The notes under the pieces: generated by a model
What the model was told of the DNA's origin: nothing
What the model saw: only the letters and a program-made list of their open reading frames with translations
Databases searched by the model: none
Shown here: positions 1 to 11,401 of the stretch, in pieces
Layout of the letters: the number at the start of each line of letters is the position of its first letter
Numbering within the stretch: the first letter of the stretch is position 1
Position numbers and translations under genes: made by a program
NCBI RefSeq assembly: GCF_003254395.2
Contig: NC_037648.1
Location: 3,079,868 to 3,143,867, forward strand
Source: Apis mellifera
Lineage: Eukaryota > Arthropoda > Insecta > Hymenoptera > Apidae
DNA length: 64,000 nt
Direction of reading: 5' to 3'

Positions 1-1613
1 TATTGTGTCGCTCGTTGCTATTCCGCGAGAAGAAAAGCATTCCCTTCTGATTTTAGGCCACTCGGCGGAAAAATCGCATCGATCGCGGCGTATGCGACTG
101 CGTCCGTCTTGCGGGCGAGATTTTCCTTCGTGCGACCGTATCGATAACAATTATGGATCGACGTGATACGTTCGACAGCTTTTGAGGGCGTATTGCTGAT
201 TTGCTTGAACGGTGACGAGAGCTTGAAAGGATACGATTTTTTTGGTCGTTAACAGAGAAAAATGGGGCAAAAGTATTGTGGGGAAGGCAGGAAGTGGATC
301 GAAACGTGGTATGGTAGAAATTTTATCAGGAAGAAGAATTCAATTTAATTAGAGTGTCGCTCTATATTTTTTCGGATTATTCTGTCTGGAAATAGATTGT
401 GAATGTGATCCGTATCTTAATTGCAGAACTTATTCGAATTAATAGGAAGGCAAGTTTAAGGATAAAGAAAATAAATTGAGATAATGGTATAAAAGATAAT
501 TTTCATTATATGAAATTAGAGATCTCATATTTTTGTTAAGTTGTTTGCACAAACTTTTGCATCTTGCAATTTGTAATTTTCCATTTCATTCTTCTGTTTT
601 CTTCTTTTGTTTAATGCATTAATCAATGATTTAATGATATCAAATTTTGTCAATTGTATAGCAGTATCTTTCTAATTTCTTGAATTTTTTCTTTTGTTTA
701 AGAACATTAATTTAATTTTATCATTTTTACAGTTAAAAATTTAATTGTTGAAAGTACAGATAATTTGGATAACAGAATATTTGGATAATGGAGATTTTAC
801 TCTATTAAAGATTCAGGTCGACCTCACAATGGTATGTGATTAATTGCAGACCCATCAGTTTTCATTTTAGATTTCAAACCTTTATTGCTTGACTTTATAT
901 AGCATCTCTTATATTAAACTACAATGAATTTATAATATTCTTACAAACGCTATATCAACACTCAGAAGCGTCATATTTAATTCACAGTAACAGATGTTTC
1001 CTATATAATAAAAATTATAATAAAAAAATAACAATAATATAAGTCTTAAAGAATTAGAATATATAATATTTGTGTGTAATTTTTCTATTTAGGGATAAAT
1101 GATTATAATAAGTGTATTTTAACTAATATTTTAATAAAATAAACGTTTTATAATTATATTAAAATTTACATTGGCTTGCAAAATGAGGAAAAAAAAATAA
1201 TAGAGGGAAAGTAGTGTGAAATCTATACTTTCTCGTTGAAATGTTAAAGGGGCAATATTGATCATCCTACATTGTTGAGTATAATTAATATTTATGTATC
1301 TTTTTAAGAATATGACAAGAAATAATATATTAACAACGTTAACAATGTTAGTATGAAATATTTATAGTATAATTTAGAGCTTGATTTACCTCTACTTGTT
1401 AATTTTAACTAATAGTTTGATTGACAATCTGGATGTTTTCAATGGAAATATCTTTGCTAAAATGCTTTGTGTTAAATTCTGATTGTTAAATTGGTTATAT
1501 AGCACATTAATAACATTCAGGACACGAGATATGTTTGATTATAGAGGCTGAAACAAACACAAAAAGTTGATATGCAAAAATATTGGTCGAGACTTACCTG
1601 TAAGCATTAAGTT
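1..1613. other. Non-coding stretch, AT-rich after a GC-richer first 240 bp
   Basis: The first 240 bases are GC-richer with many CpG steps. They hold no open frame that I recognise and no convincing splice signals. From about 300 on the sequence is strongly AT-rich with stops in every frame. I see no gene here. It reads as intron or intergenic DNA. Confidence 0.6.
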
Positions 1614-1707
1614 TGAAGTTTGCATTAGACGAGAATGAGATATCTCTATCTTCGTCGCACTGCCATTTCATTCTATCTCCGCCTCGCTTCATCTAATGCA
1701 AACTTCA
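1614..1707. repeat. Imperfect inverted repeat (hairpin) with a dispersed-repeat core
   Basis: Arms 1614-1632 and 1689-1707 are complementary at 18 of 19 positions and flank a 56-base loop. The left arm reads TGAAGTTTGCATTAGACGA. Between the arms, at 1645-1662, is the reverse-strand copy of a core (CAGTGCGACGAAGATAGA) that recurs at 35.7, 39.8, 40.1 and 40.3 kb, and more weakly at 62.6 kb. The right arm (CTTC..TAATGCAA.CTT) is also echoed near 35.75 kb. This suggests a decayed transposon-derived repeat rather than a gene. A small-RNA hairpin is possible but there is nothing else to support it. Confidence 0.55.
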
Positions 1708-2229
1708 GTTCACGACTGTATTATCATCCTGTCTGTAGACAACGTCAAAACTTTTGGTATTGACCCACTTTGTCTGCAACCATTGCAAATAATTTATTTT
1801 AAAAAAATAAAAATTGTTTGAACAAGCGACAATCGATGCTTCTACAATTCTATCAAAGCTGATTTTTCTGAATATCCACTAAAGTTACATATAAATTGAA
1901 TTAAAAGAGATAAACAAACAAATCTTTTTTACTTTTTTAAAAATTATATCAAACGTTTATTGCTCACGAAAACAAAAACAGAAATAGCAACAAATTTCTA
2001 AATTTGACGTATGAAATAAATTTCTTCAAAAACGAATAATTATATGGAAAAATGTTGTATTTCTGATTCATTTTTATTAAAAAATAACCCTCATTGTTAT
2101 TATTATCGTTATAGAATTTCTCACTTCACTTCAAAATTTCACTACGATTGATCCACAACGATCCTAACCTCTAAAATCACATTTTAATATCAATTTACGA
2201 GAGAGGCCAATTTTCTGTTTAATTACACT
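1708..2229. other. AT-rich non-coding stretch
   Basis: No open frame or repeat stands out. Stops are dense in all frames. Confidence 0.6.
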
Positions 2230-2817
2230 GTGGTATATGTTATGACCGTAGTTATGTTTGGTATTCCAAATCATTCCTTAATCAAGATCCTCCTTGCTAT
2301 GTTATACGGCGTTTTTCCCTTACGAGGAGCCTCGGATATCCCGCATCGATCGTGTGCAAGCCCGCCTTCTTCGCCTCGTTTTCGCATGCTTGGATGGGAT
2401 ACGCATACCGGTGCAATTGTATTTCCGCACGCGCTTCGATTTCCAATTTGCTTACACGATATTGTTTACACGCGATACAACTGTGCTTCTCGAGGTATTT
2501 TATACTCTCTTTCTCCTAATTCCTGGCCAACTCTTGGCCAACAATTTTCCCTTGCTAATTGGCCATCGTTATTTTCGATTATCACGGTTTTCTTCATCGC
2601 GAACGTAACAAGCACGAACGTCATTTCACGTTTCTTTGCTTCATATCTGTTACATGTTGTATGTACTTGTACTACTAAATCTATTTTTCGCGATAAGAAA
2701 GAATTTTCGCTGGTAAATGCTCTGCCTTGCAAATTGTCCAATTTTGATTTTGAGGTTACTAACAAAATTCTTTGTAATTGTGAGGAAGAAATGATGTCGT
2801 ATAGTAATGCGATTTGA
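2230..2817 (+). other. GC-richer, pyrimidine-rich pocket with a long open frame of doubtful reality
   Basis: A 195-codon open frame lies here, but it begins at a GTG and not an ATG at its stated start. The strand is pyrimidine-rich, which lowers stop frequency. Two other frames are open across the same pocket (2294-2608 on + and 2466-2765 on -). A possible donor (CTCGAG|GTATTT) follows 2493. No domain, signal peptide or family resemblance is recognised. I treat it as a compositional island that could hide an exon, not as a gene. Confidence 0.2.
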
Positions 2818-4819
2818 GTATATTACATTTAATAACCTGGATTATATAAAAATAAGAGAAACGTAATTGTGCAAGGAATATTATAAGAAAAGAAAATTTC
2901 ATCAAGAATTGTGCTGTGTTAATGATAAAATTTAGAAAATAAAAAAAATATTAACTTGAAAAAGAATAAAAACAAGTTAGAATTCTTGAAAATTCGATTG
3001 GACGCGTGTTTATGAAAATAGTTTTATATGACGTCGCTTTTTCCTAGTTACTAGGGAATTTTTCTAGTAACTCTATTACCAACGATTACTCCAGCCTCGT
3101 TATCTCTATTACTATTACTTTCTATGTCATTTCTGTTTACATCCCTGTCACGTATTCTTTACTTCTGGCAATTCTGACTCTAATCACTGCACTCAGAATG
3201 CAAAACTTATTTGCTCTTGTTCTAGCCAATGACGCGTGTTATGCTACATGAATAACATGAACTCGTGGCCATCGTGTAGACACGTGTTTACACGTGGCCT
3301 GACGTTGAACAGGCTGTACGCGAGAGTTAAATAACCATTTCGAACGAACTTTTCAACTTGGACGTGTTATATATTTCGTACAGCTGGGTACATTCATTAA
3401 TTATATTCGTGTATATAAGTCTAGATACTTGCTCTTTATTAAAGTTATTTTAGTTTATTTTAAAAGTTTAAAATTCTTTTAAGCTACCAGTCCATCTCGT
3501 AATACTGCGATTATAGGTTAAGTGAAATCATCTGTCTCACGGTAGGTTATTTTAATAATCATGGATCATATTTGATAACGATACTCGATAACAATATGAT
3601 AGATTCATTAAGATTTGAGTGATATTTATTGAAATTTTTTTATAGATAACTATTTTAAGAGGATTCATCTTTTTACTAAATTATTTTATCGTTACAAAGT
3701 AAGTAAATTATATTAAAATGATTATTTTTTGTTATCTTATTTTATATCTTCGTACGAAAATTTGACTTTCCACGAATACACTTAATGAATTCACCCAACC
3801 TCGCATTAACCCGTCACAGATTCTACATATTTGGCATCGTTGAAACACTATCACGCCATGGACCATTTTACCGACTTACACACTTCCCTCTAGCTAAAGA
3901 GCCACTGTTAATTTTTCGCAAGCTCTTCGTCAAGCTCTGCCATGTTTTTTCAAGATCGCAAACCGCGAGTTTACCAGCAACACTTTATTTTGGTATCGAG
4001 CGGATGGATGTACATACGCGTAAGCGTCTCTAGTCAGGTGAGAGGTTTATTGATTCTATCTGTACGTTCTTGTTGCACTAAATCGAAGCATGCCACTTTA
4101 GAGAGCGCGGGATCAGTGTTTACATCGAAACTGCGATGGGTTTGTGTCTAAAAGCGGAGGGCGCGTTACGCTCTCCGTACTTAGATCGAGCGTTGCTTAA
4201 AATATCGAATCTTGCCTTTGACTCGAACGAAAACCTCATGGCCACGAAGTGCATCGTTTCTGCGCCATAAGTGTAAAGAAACTTGTAACCGTCTCGTTCT
4301 CGGCTAGGAAACGTGATGTGACTGCAAATCGTAATGGCAACCGAACCGTGAGTACAGAACAGTTGCCGGTTAACCATTCGGGACCAATCATTTTCTTCTA
4401 AATTTCCATTTTTGCTCGAACCACGAGAGCCTATCTAACCTAACTTAATGGAACTTGATCGGTATAATATCTCCTTACTTTATCGATCATAGGAGGGTGT
4501 AACTTTTAAAAAATTCGAATTGTTTCCATCGTCGATGACGTCGTCGACATAGTGTAATATTCGCACAATCCATCTCCAAATTCATTATCGTGAAAAACGA
4601 TATCTCATCTTCGTCCAACCTTCACAGGGACGCTAATGTTAATAACCTAACCTAATTTCATTTTAACTCTGAGTTCTTAATCTAAGTAACAGGAGTAATA
4701 AATTTTAAATAATTAATAACTTTTGAACCAGATGATTACTCAAAACTTAACCTTACTTTGAAATTAATTTAAACCAAGAACCAATATAAAATTCGAAATC
4801 AATTTCTCAAATTCAAAAA
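2818..4819. other. Non-coding, with a GC-richer pocket at about 3.78-4.40 kb
   Basis: The stretch is mostly AT-rich. Two perfect CACGTG motifs lie at 3281-3286 and 3291-3296 (entered separately). The pocket at 3785-4380 has short overlapping open frames on both strands, none with a recognised product. CCTAACCTAA-type dimers occur at 4435-4444 and 4644-4655. Confidence 0.55.
3281..3296. promoter_or_regulatory. Paired CACGTG E-boxes one helical turn apart
   Basis: The sequence CACGTGTTTACACGTG places two perfect palindromic E-boxes with starts 10 bp apart. Such sites bind bHLH factors (Myc/Max, CLOCK/CYCLE, USF families), and close pairs favour cooperative binding. No promoter or transcript start is recognised beside them, so function is unproven and chance is possible. 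Confidence 0.3.
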
Positions 4820-5275
4820 ATGCAGAAATTCGGTCCAATTATGAATATCATTAAGTTAGGATTTGTCTCGAGGAAGATATTGTTCTTAAAATTCAAATCA
4901 AAGAAAGACTTCGGTAGAGCAACATCGAAAGCGATTACGTCGCAATTACGAAATTCAGAGAGGAACTGGAGAAACTGGATATCGGAGAACTCGATTCTCA
5001 GAGTCTTCGAGACACTCTCGAAACTCGACGAGAGGATGGAATCGATCGTTTCCAACGATCGACCAAACCACGGTGAGCTGCTTCCTCGTTCGAGCAGCCT
5101 GAACGCGGCAACCCGCGTGTCGCCTCTGTTCTCTTCTTTACCGATTGGTTCGGAGCTCGACCAATCGGATGACCGGATAACGATTGTTGACTCGGGCGGG
5201 CCATTTAAATTCGATCGAGTTGAAAGTTTGCACGATGAGTCTGAAAATTGGTTGGAAACGGAGTCTTACTTTTAG
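4820..5275 (+). CDS. Hypothetical 151-codon open frame, possible orphan gene or exon
   Basis: The frame opens with ATG in a good insect start context (AAAAATGC) and runs 151 codons to TAG. The first 30 residues sit in AT-rich DNA and are hydrophobic/basic. From residue about 40 on the base composition rises and the protein becomes acidic and serine-rich, with no low-complexity run. I recognise no domain and see no signal peptide. An internal GTGAGC after 5072 could be a splice donor, so only part may be an exon. A 9-bp perfect hairpin lies within it (5042-5062). A 68-codon frame also exists on the opposite strand. The frame is longer than expected by chance at this composition but not decisively so. 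Confidence 0.25.
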   Translation: MQKFGPIMNIIKLGFVSRKILFLKFKSKKDFGRATSKAITSQLRNSERNWRNWISENSILRVFETLSKLDERMESIVSNDRPNHGELLPRSSSLNAATRVSPLFSSLPIGSELDQSDDRITIVDSGGPFKFDRVESLHDESENWLETESYF

Positions 5276-6608
5276 TATCTCTCAAAGTTAATAAGGTTTG
5301 GTCGATCGAGGTCGATGCTGTAGGATCCACTGTTTATTTGCCTTCGGGCACTTATTACTACAAACTTCGAACAAGCTATTCAGAACGTCTAAAAGTAATT
5401 TTACGCGTGCATCCTTGAAGAAAAAAGTCTTGGGAGAAAATTACGTGGATTTAGAAATTGTTGCACGTGAAGATTACGAAGAATTGTATCGTATGAAATT
5501 TGCTTGAAGAATCGTCAATATAGAAATTCTGTAACATTGTGCGATTTAGGAGTTACATTTATATTTTTGTCAAATTTTATTAATCGATTATAACTATTAT
5601 ACTTTAGTTTCTATTGTAACACATATAATAACATAATCTGTTTATTTTTATATTTATTAAGAAATATTATTAAGAAATTGCATTTCGATTCCTTTTTCCT
5701 TATTCTTAATATAATAAAATTCTGATTATGTACAAAAAGTTTTATCGTACGAAAAATTATAGCGATTCTCTATTTCTCGATATCACGAGTAGCAAAAAAA
5801 AAAAACTGTTGTTGTGTTTGTAAAAACATTTAATTACCAACCTAAAAAAAAACCTGAGAGGTATTCAAAAAAAAAAAAAAAACATTGAAAAATAAGAGGT
5901 AACGTGACGAAAATGGAACTGCAACCGTTAGCTCGAACTCGATAAAATAACTGGGAGACGCGATCGAACAATCGAACAATCGAACAATCGAACATTGACG
6001 CGGCCATTTTTTTCCTTTTTTTCGTTCGGGGATAACCTCGCGCGGAACAGAGAGAGAGAGGAAGGGAAAAAAGAAAAATATCGGGCTGATTCTGAATGGT
6101 CACTTGTTAAAAGTTTTGCGGCGCGCAACTCGTTTCCCCCGAGTAATTCCAATTATCGTAATAATGCACGGCCTGTTCAAAAGTTTTAAGGATAATTATT
6201 AACTTTCCACGGTCAGATGTAATGAAACTGCTCGAAATTAAAGCGGCCGCCATATGTTTCCGCGCGCCTCCCTGAATTTATCGGTCGTGAGCCGACGTTT
6301 TCCCCCGTGTGCGTAAACCGGGGAGTCGATTGGATACGTTGCACGATCAGCGAAACCCGGGGAAACATGCCGCGTCGCCAGAGAAACTCATCCACCATGA
6401 AAGCAAACTCGAGTGAATCGAACTCCCTGGATACCCGAGATTTTCGAAAGACGAATAGCGGTTCGTTTCGTCATTGGAATTTTCCGTTCGATATTTCGGG
6501 CACGCTGGGTTACACGCAATTATTCGTGGACAATCTTTGGAACGTCGAGCCTAGACGTAAAAGTTTCTATGCAAAAATGTCGATCGAGGCTTGTTTGTCG
6601 AGTTACGA
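5276..6608. other. Non-coding, with a GC-richer pocket at about 5.93-6.66 kb
   Basis: AT-rich to about 5.93 kb, then GC-richer DNA with many CpG. Overlapping open frames on both strands (5834-6398 on -, 6307-6705 on +) show no recognised product. A purine-rich GAGAGAGAGAGGAAGGG tract lies near 6050. No convincing exon boundaries. Confidence 0.5.
5963..5994. repeat. Four tandem copies of an 8-bp unit (ATCGAACA)
   Basis: The octamer ATCGAACA is repeated four times without error. It is a short minisatellite inside a GC-richer pocket. Confidence 0.85.
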
Positions 6609-6765
6609 ACGCCTGTGGATAGGCAACTCGCACAGAGTCACCAGTACCGTACTTTGCTCGGTCGGTAATTGCGAATTGATAAAAATTTTAAAGACGGTAT
6701 ATTAATATTGTGATTGTTCTAGAATTTTATTTTATTTTTTTTTTTGAAACGAATTTTTTGTGAAA
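6609..6765 (+). mobile_element. Diverged single arm of the 23.9-kb foldback family
   Basis: The segment begins ACGCCTGTGGATAGGCAACT and continues CGCAC. This matches the starts of the repeats at 23873 and 24124 with one mismatch over 25 bases. The following 80 bases keep the same order of landmarks: a GGTAATTGCGAATTG / CAATTGGGCACCAATT block, then TAAAAATTTTAAA and a GGTATATTA / GATATATTTA block. No opposite arm is evident, so this looks like a solo or decayed copy. No coding capacity. Confidence 0.5.
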
Positions 6766-8932
6766 TTTTGGCAAGTAATAAATTACACGAATTTTATATT
6801 CTGTAATAAAAAATTTTAAAAGTTTTATTTTTCACAATGATACATCTGTTATATTGTATTGAAAATTTTTATTTTTATCAATTGTGCATCTAAAAATAAA
6901 TATTAACGTGTCATTTTCGATATTTTCGTGGACTTGGCATTGTTCTTGAAATGTTGATCAGATTCTTGCTAGGTAAATTATTTTAAATTCAAAATTAAAT
7001 CGTTTATAGTTTAATAAATAAGTAATCTTGATTAATAATTTTTGTATATGAATTTTCATGTATCCATATCTTCCAATGTTTAGAATCAGCCTTATGAAAT
7101 CATCTATAATATAAGGTTTTAATATATTCGTGGAATATGAAATTCATGTAACACGTTATGTAGATACTAGATCAATTTTGTTTATTATTATTAAATAATT
7201 TTATGTATGGAAAAATTTTAATAAATAAAGAACCACTGTTATAATCGATTAACTATCTAAAATAATATTTCTAAAAATTTTAATGCATATTATGACATGT
7301 CAAAATTGTAAAATTGATATTGAATTTTATTTATACAATGAGAATATTTATAGCTAATTTTAATAGCGTATAGATTAACGTAAAAATAAAAAATCTGATT
7401 CTTTTGAAATTATTTATTTATTTATTTTTCAAATAAGTGTAAAATTATAACAAATTTTTTTTTTGATAAATTAATTAATCGCTAATCCAAAAACGATTAG
7501 GAGACAAGATTGAATAATATATAAAATTTTTTTCAAAAAAGATTCGTGTAAATTGTTGGTGAATAAAATATTGGATGTCAAAGAATTGGGTCATAGACAT
7601 TGTCCTCTCGAAAAAATGATCAGACACATTCCTTATGTTATGTCGCATTTTTCCTTTTATTTTCGAGATACACGTGTGGGAGTGACACGCGAAAATTGAA
7701 TTCTTTTCACTGGAACAACGATTCCGGTAATCAATTTGAGCGGCGTTGAAAGACCACGGAGACGATATGTTATGCAACCATGTTACGTAATCCCGAGTCT
7801 TCTCCTTCGCGACCAAAGTTGATCTCTTCTTACGTAACCTTGCCCGTTTTCGACATTTCCGGTTTAAAATTACGCTTATTTCCGCGCACGACGTTCCAAA
7901 ATTCAACTTTCTCTTAACAACGTCAATGATATTATTACGTGGATATATAGATTTTGAAGTTGTTCCAAGGATTCCTAACCTAAAACATTAGGAATAATGT
8001 CTCTGATTGAAAGTTGTCCGTTGTTATTTTATCACCATCTTTTTAGCCATACCATTATCGTCGTTAAATCGAAGAATAATGGTTATGAAAGATAATTATT
8101 AATCATGAAAATCCAATTCTTAACGAATATTATTTGGTGAAAAATTTAGAATGACTAAAAGTGAGGTTAGAATTACGTTATAATTCGAATGAATTTTTTT
8201 AATAAGAATTTGTTATTATTTTTAAATTAATTTTTAATTAAAAAAATATATATATATAAAATTGGTATTCGTTAATATTAAAATTGACATCATTTGTGAT
8301 GTTAATTTAATAGCAGAATTATAAAGAGATTTAATAAAAAAAAAAGAGGGAAAGAATGTTTTTAAATCTTCAGCCACTCTATTTGTTTTTTTCAACACCG
8401 GTTCTCGTTTATTCGTCCATTTGAACATAGGATTATCCTGGCTTTCTGCCGGGCGGTTTACTATACTATGACCAGCTTATTTTATACCTTGATTCATTTC
8501 CACAGATGATGATACGGATATAAGATTTTCATACTTTTTGTTTTGTATATATTACCATACTATTCTCTTTCGTGTATACTTTTTCATGATATTTATGAAA
8601 AAAATTGTTTTCTTTTTTTTAAAATGATAAATTTTCAATAAACAAATTCGATATAATTATTTAATAAGAATCAATGTAAATAATAATTACATTATATATT
8701 TTTGTTTAATAAAATTATTCTCATTAAAAAAAGATAATTTATTATCATTGTTTCTTTTAAATTTATTTTAATCTTATTTTAAATTTATTTTATTATTTTT
8801 ATTCTACGAGTAACATAAAAAAAGAAACTTTATTTTGTCTATAAATAATAAATAAAAATAAAATTTTTTCATCTCTGCTCCTTTCATCAGGCGTTACGAA
8901 ATTCTCACAGTAAGCTCAGAAGATGTTAAATT

Positions 8933-8936
<4 letters not shown>
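6766..8936. other. AT-rich non-coding stretch
   Basis: Mostly AT-rich with dense stops. A moderately GC-richer pocket at about 7.62-7.90 kb carries a 143-codon frame on the - strand (7475-7906) with no recognised domain. Its C-terminal third runs into AT-rich DNA. No gene supported. Confidence 0.55.

Positions 8937-9006
<70 letters not shown>
8937..9006. repeat. (AT)35 microsatellite
   Basis: An uninterrupted AT dinucleotide run of 70 bp. The apparent Tyr-Ile repeat frame across it is an artefact of the repeat. Confidence 0.98.
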
Positions 9007-9008
<2 letters not shown>

Positions 9009-9303
9009 TGATTCACAGTCGAAATCTTTCTTTTCTCTAATACAGTTCGCTTTCTATGACTCTTGTTCCGTCGTAAAGATTCGCGATAGTATTCGCCCTG
9101 CCTCGTGTTTCAAAGACCAGGATACGATGGTGAAGAAGATGGGTAGGTTTTAGATAAAGGAAGTTTAAGTTTCAGCTTTGAAAGAGTTTTCAATGGGAGA
9201 GTATCGAAAAAGGATCGGAAACGAAATTAACAAAGTCTTAGGTGAAGCATCGTTAAAATCTCGTTCTTTATTTTACCGATATAAAATATTCTCGTAATTA
9301 TCT
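9007..9303. other. Short non-coding stretch between two repeats
   Basis: Slightly GC-richer at 9.04-9.16 kb. No gene seen. Confidence 0.5.
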
Positions 9304-11214
9304 CTTTTACTTTATTATATACAGATATAATATTCAACCAATAATTTAAATACATGTCTATTTTTGTAATCATATAAAAATATTATCATTAATCATTAAT
9401 ATGTGAATAATTGTGTCATTATTCTTTATAATTTAAATATAACATTAAAAATTATTATTAACAATTAATTCATAATATATCGTATAACTTGTATATCACA
9501 ATTAATTTTATCAATTCTTCAAAAGTTTTACTTTATTATATACAGATATAATATTCAACCAATAATTTAAATACATATCTATTTTTGTAATCATATAAAA
9601 ATATTATCATTAATCGTTAATATGTGAATAATTGTGTCATTATTCTTTATAATTTAAATATAACATTAAAAATTATTATTAACAATTAATTCATAATATA
9701 TCGTATAACTTGTATATCACAATTAATTTTTATCAATTCTTCAAAAGTTTTACTTTATTATATACAGATATAATATTCAACCAATAATTTAAATACATAT
9801 CTATTTTTGTAATCATATAAAAATATTATTATTAATCGTTAATATGTGAATAATTGTATCATTAATTTAAATATATTTTTGTTATTCATAATATATTGTA
9901 TATCACAAATAATTTTTATCAACAATTCTTCAAAAGTTTTAGTTTATTATATACAGATATAATATTTCCATCAATAGTTTAAAATACATGTCTATTTTTG
10001 TAATCATATAAAAATATTATTATTAATCGTTAATAATAATATGTGAATAATTGTGTTATCATTCTGTTCATAATTTAAACATAACATTAAAAATTATTAT
10101 TAACAATTAATTCAAATAATATATCGTATAACTTGTATATCACAATTAATTTTTATCAACAATTCTTCAAAAGTTTTACTTTATTATATACTATAGTTTA
10201 AATACATGTCTATTTTTGTAATCATATAAAAATATTATTATTAATCGTTAATATGTGAATAATTGTTATTAATTTAAATATATTTTTGTTATTCATAATA
10301 TATTGTAATATATCACAATTAATTTTTATCAATAATTCTTCAAAAGTTTTACTTTATTATATACAGATATAATATTCAACCAATAGTTTAAATACATGTC
10401 TATTTTTGTAATTATATAAAAATATTATTATTAATCGTTAATATGTGAATAATTATGTCATTATTCTTTATAATTTAAATATAACATTAAAAATTATTAT
10501 TAACAGTTAATTCATAATATATCGTATATCACAATTAATTTTTATCAACAATTTTTCAAAAGTTTTACTTTATTATATACAGATATAATATTTCCACCAA
10601 TAGTTTTAATAGTTTTAATATTTCCATCAAAACACCTGTCTATTTTTGTAACCATATAAAAATATTATTATTAATCGTTAATATGTATTATAATTATTAT
10701 CGTGAATAATTGTATTATCAATTTAAATATATTTTTGTTATTCATAATATATTGCATATCACAATTAATTTTTATCAACAATTCTTCAAAAGTTTTACTT
10801 TATTATATACAGATATAATATTTCTATCAATAGTTTAAAACATCTGTCTATTTTTGTAATCATATAAAAATATTATTATTAATCGTTAATATGTGAATAA
10901 TTGTGTTATTAATTTAAATATATTTTTATTATTCATAATATATTGTATATTACAATTAATTTTTATCAACAATTCTTCAAAAGTTTTACTTTATTATATA
11001 CAGATATAATATTCAACCAATAATTTAAATACATGTCTATTTTTGTAATCATATAAAAATATTATTATTAATCGTTAATATGTGAATTATCGTGTTATTA
11101 TTCTGTTCATAATTTAAATAATAACATTAAAAATTATTATTAATTCATAACAATTAATTCATAATATATCATATATCAATTAATTTTTATCAACAATAAA
11201 CAATTCTTCAAAAC
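9304..11214 (+). repeat. Nine-copy AT-rich tandem array, two unit variants
   Basis: Each copy starts TTTTACTTTATTATATACAG (or close) and contains CTATTTTTGTAA, CATATAAAAATATTATTATT and AATATGTGAATAATTGT. Starts are at 9304, 9526, 9748, 9937, 10174, 10347, 10563, 10793 and 10984, giving spacings of 222, 222, 189, 237, 173, 216, 230 and 191, with the last copy about 231. Longer copies (A) carry an AACATTAAAAATTATTATTA block. Copies 3, 5, 7 and 8 (B) have ATTTAAATATATTTTTGTTA instead. The order is A A B A B A B B A. No coding capacity. It resembles a local satellite that grew by unequal crossing over. Confidence 0.92.
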
Positions 11215-11345
11215 TCGCGACAATTCTCTTCCCTTTACATTCCCAATAGGCACGCTTTAGCAACTGTTACATCGAATTTAACAAGTATCACTTGGATCGT
11301 TCAAGGAAACACCGTTTGGTGGTCGTTAAAAATCGAATCACTTTG

Positions 11346-11348
<3 letters not shown>
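11215..11348. other. Boundary between satellite array and GA microsatellite
   Basis: Single-copy, moderately GC-richer DNA. Nothing recognised. Confidence 0.5.

Positions 11349-11398
<50 letters not shown>
11349..11398. repeat. (GA)25 microsatellite
   Basis: A perfect GA run of 50 bp. Such runs are potential GAGA-factor sites in insects, but no promoter is evident beside it. Confidence 0.97.

Positions 11399-11401
<3 letters not shown>

Noticed and set aside
7475..7906. 143-codon - strand open frame
   Set aside because: No recognised domain, and its C-terminal third extends into AT-rich DNA without exon boundaries.
8923..9153. Tyr-Ile repeat protein
   Set aside because: Produced by translating the (AT)35 microsatellite.
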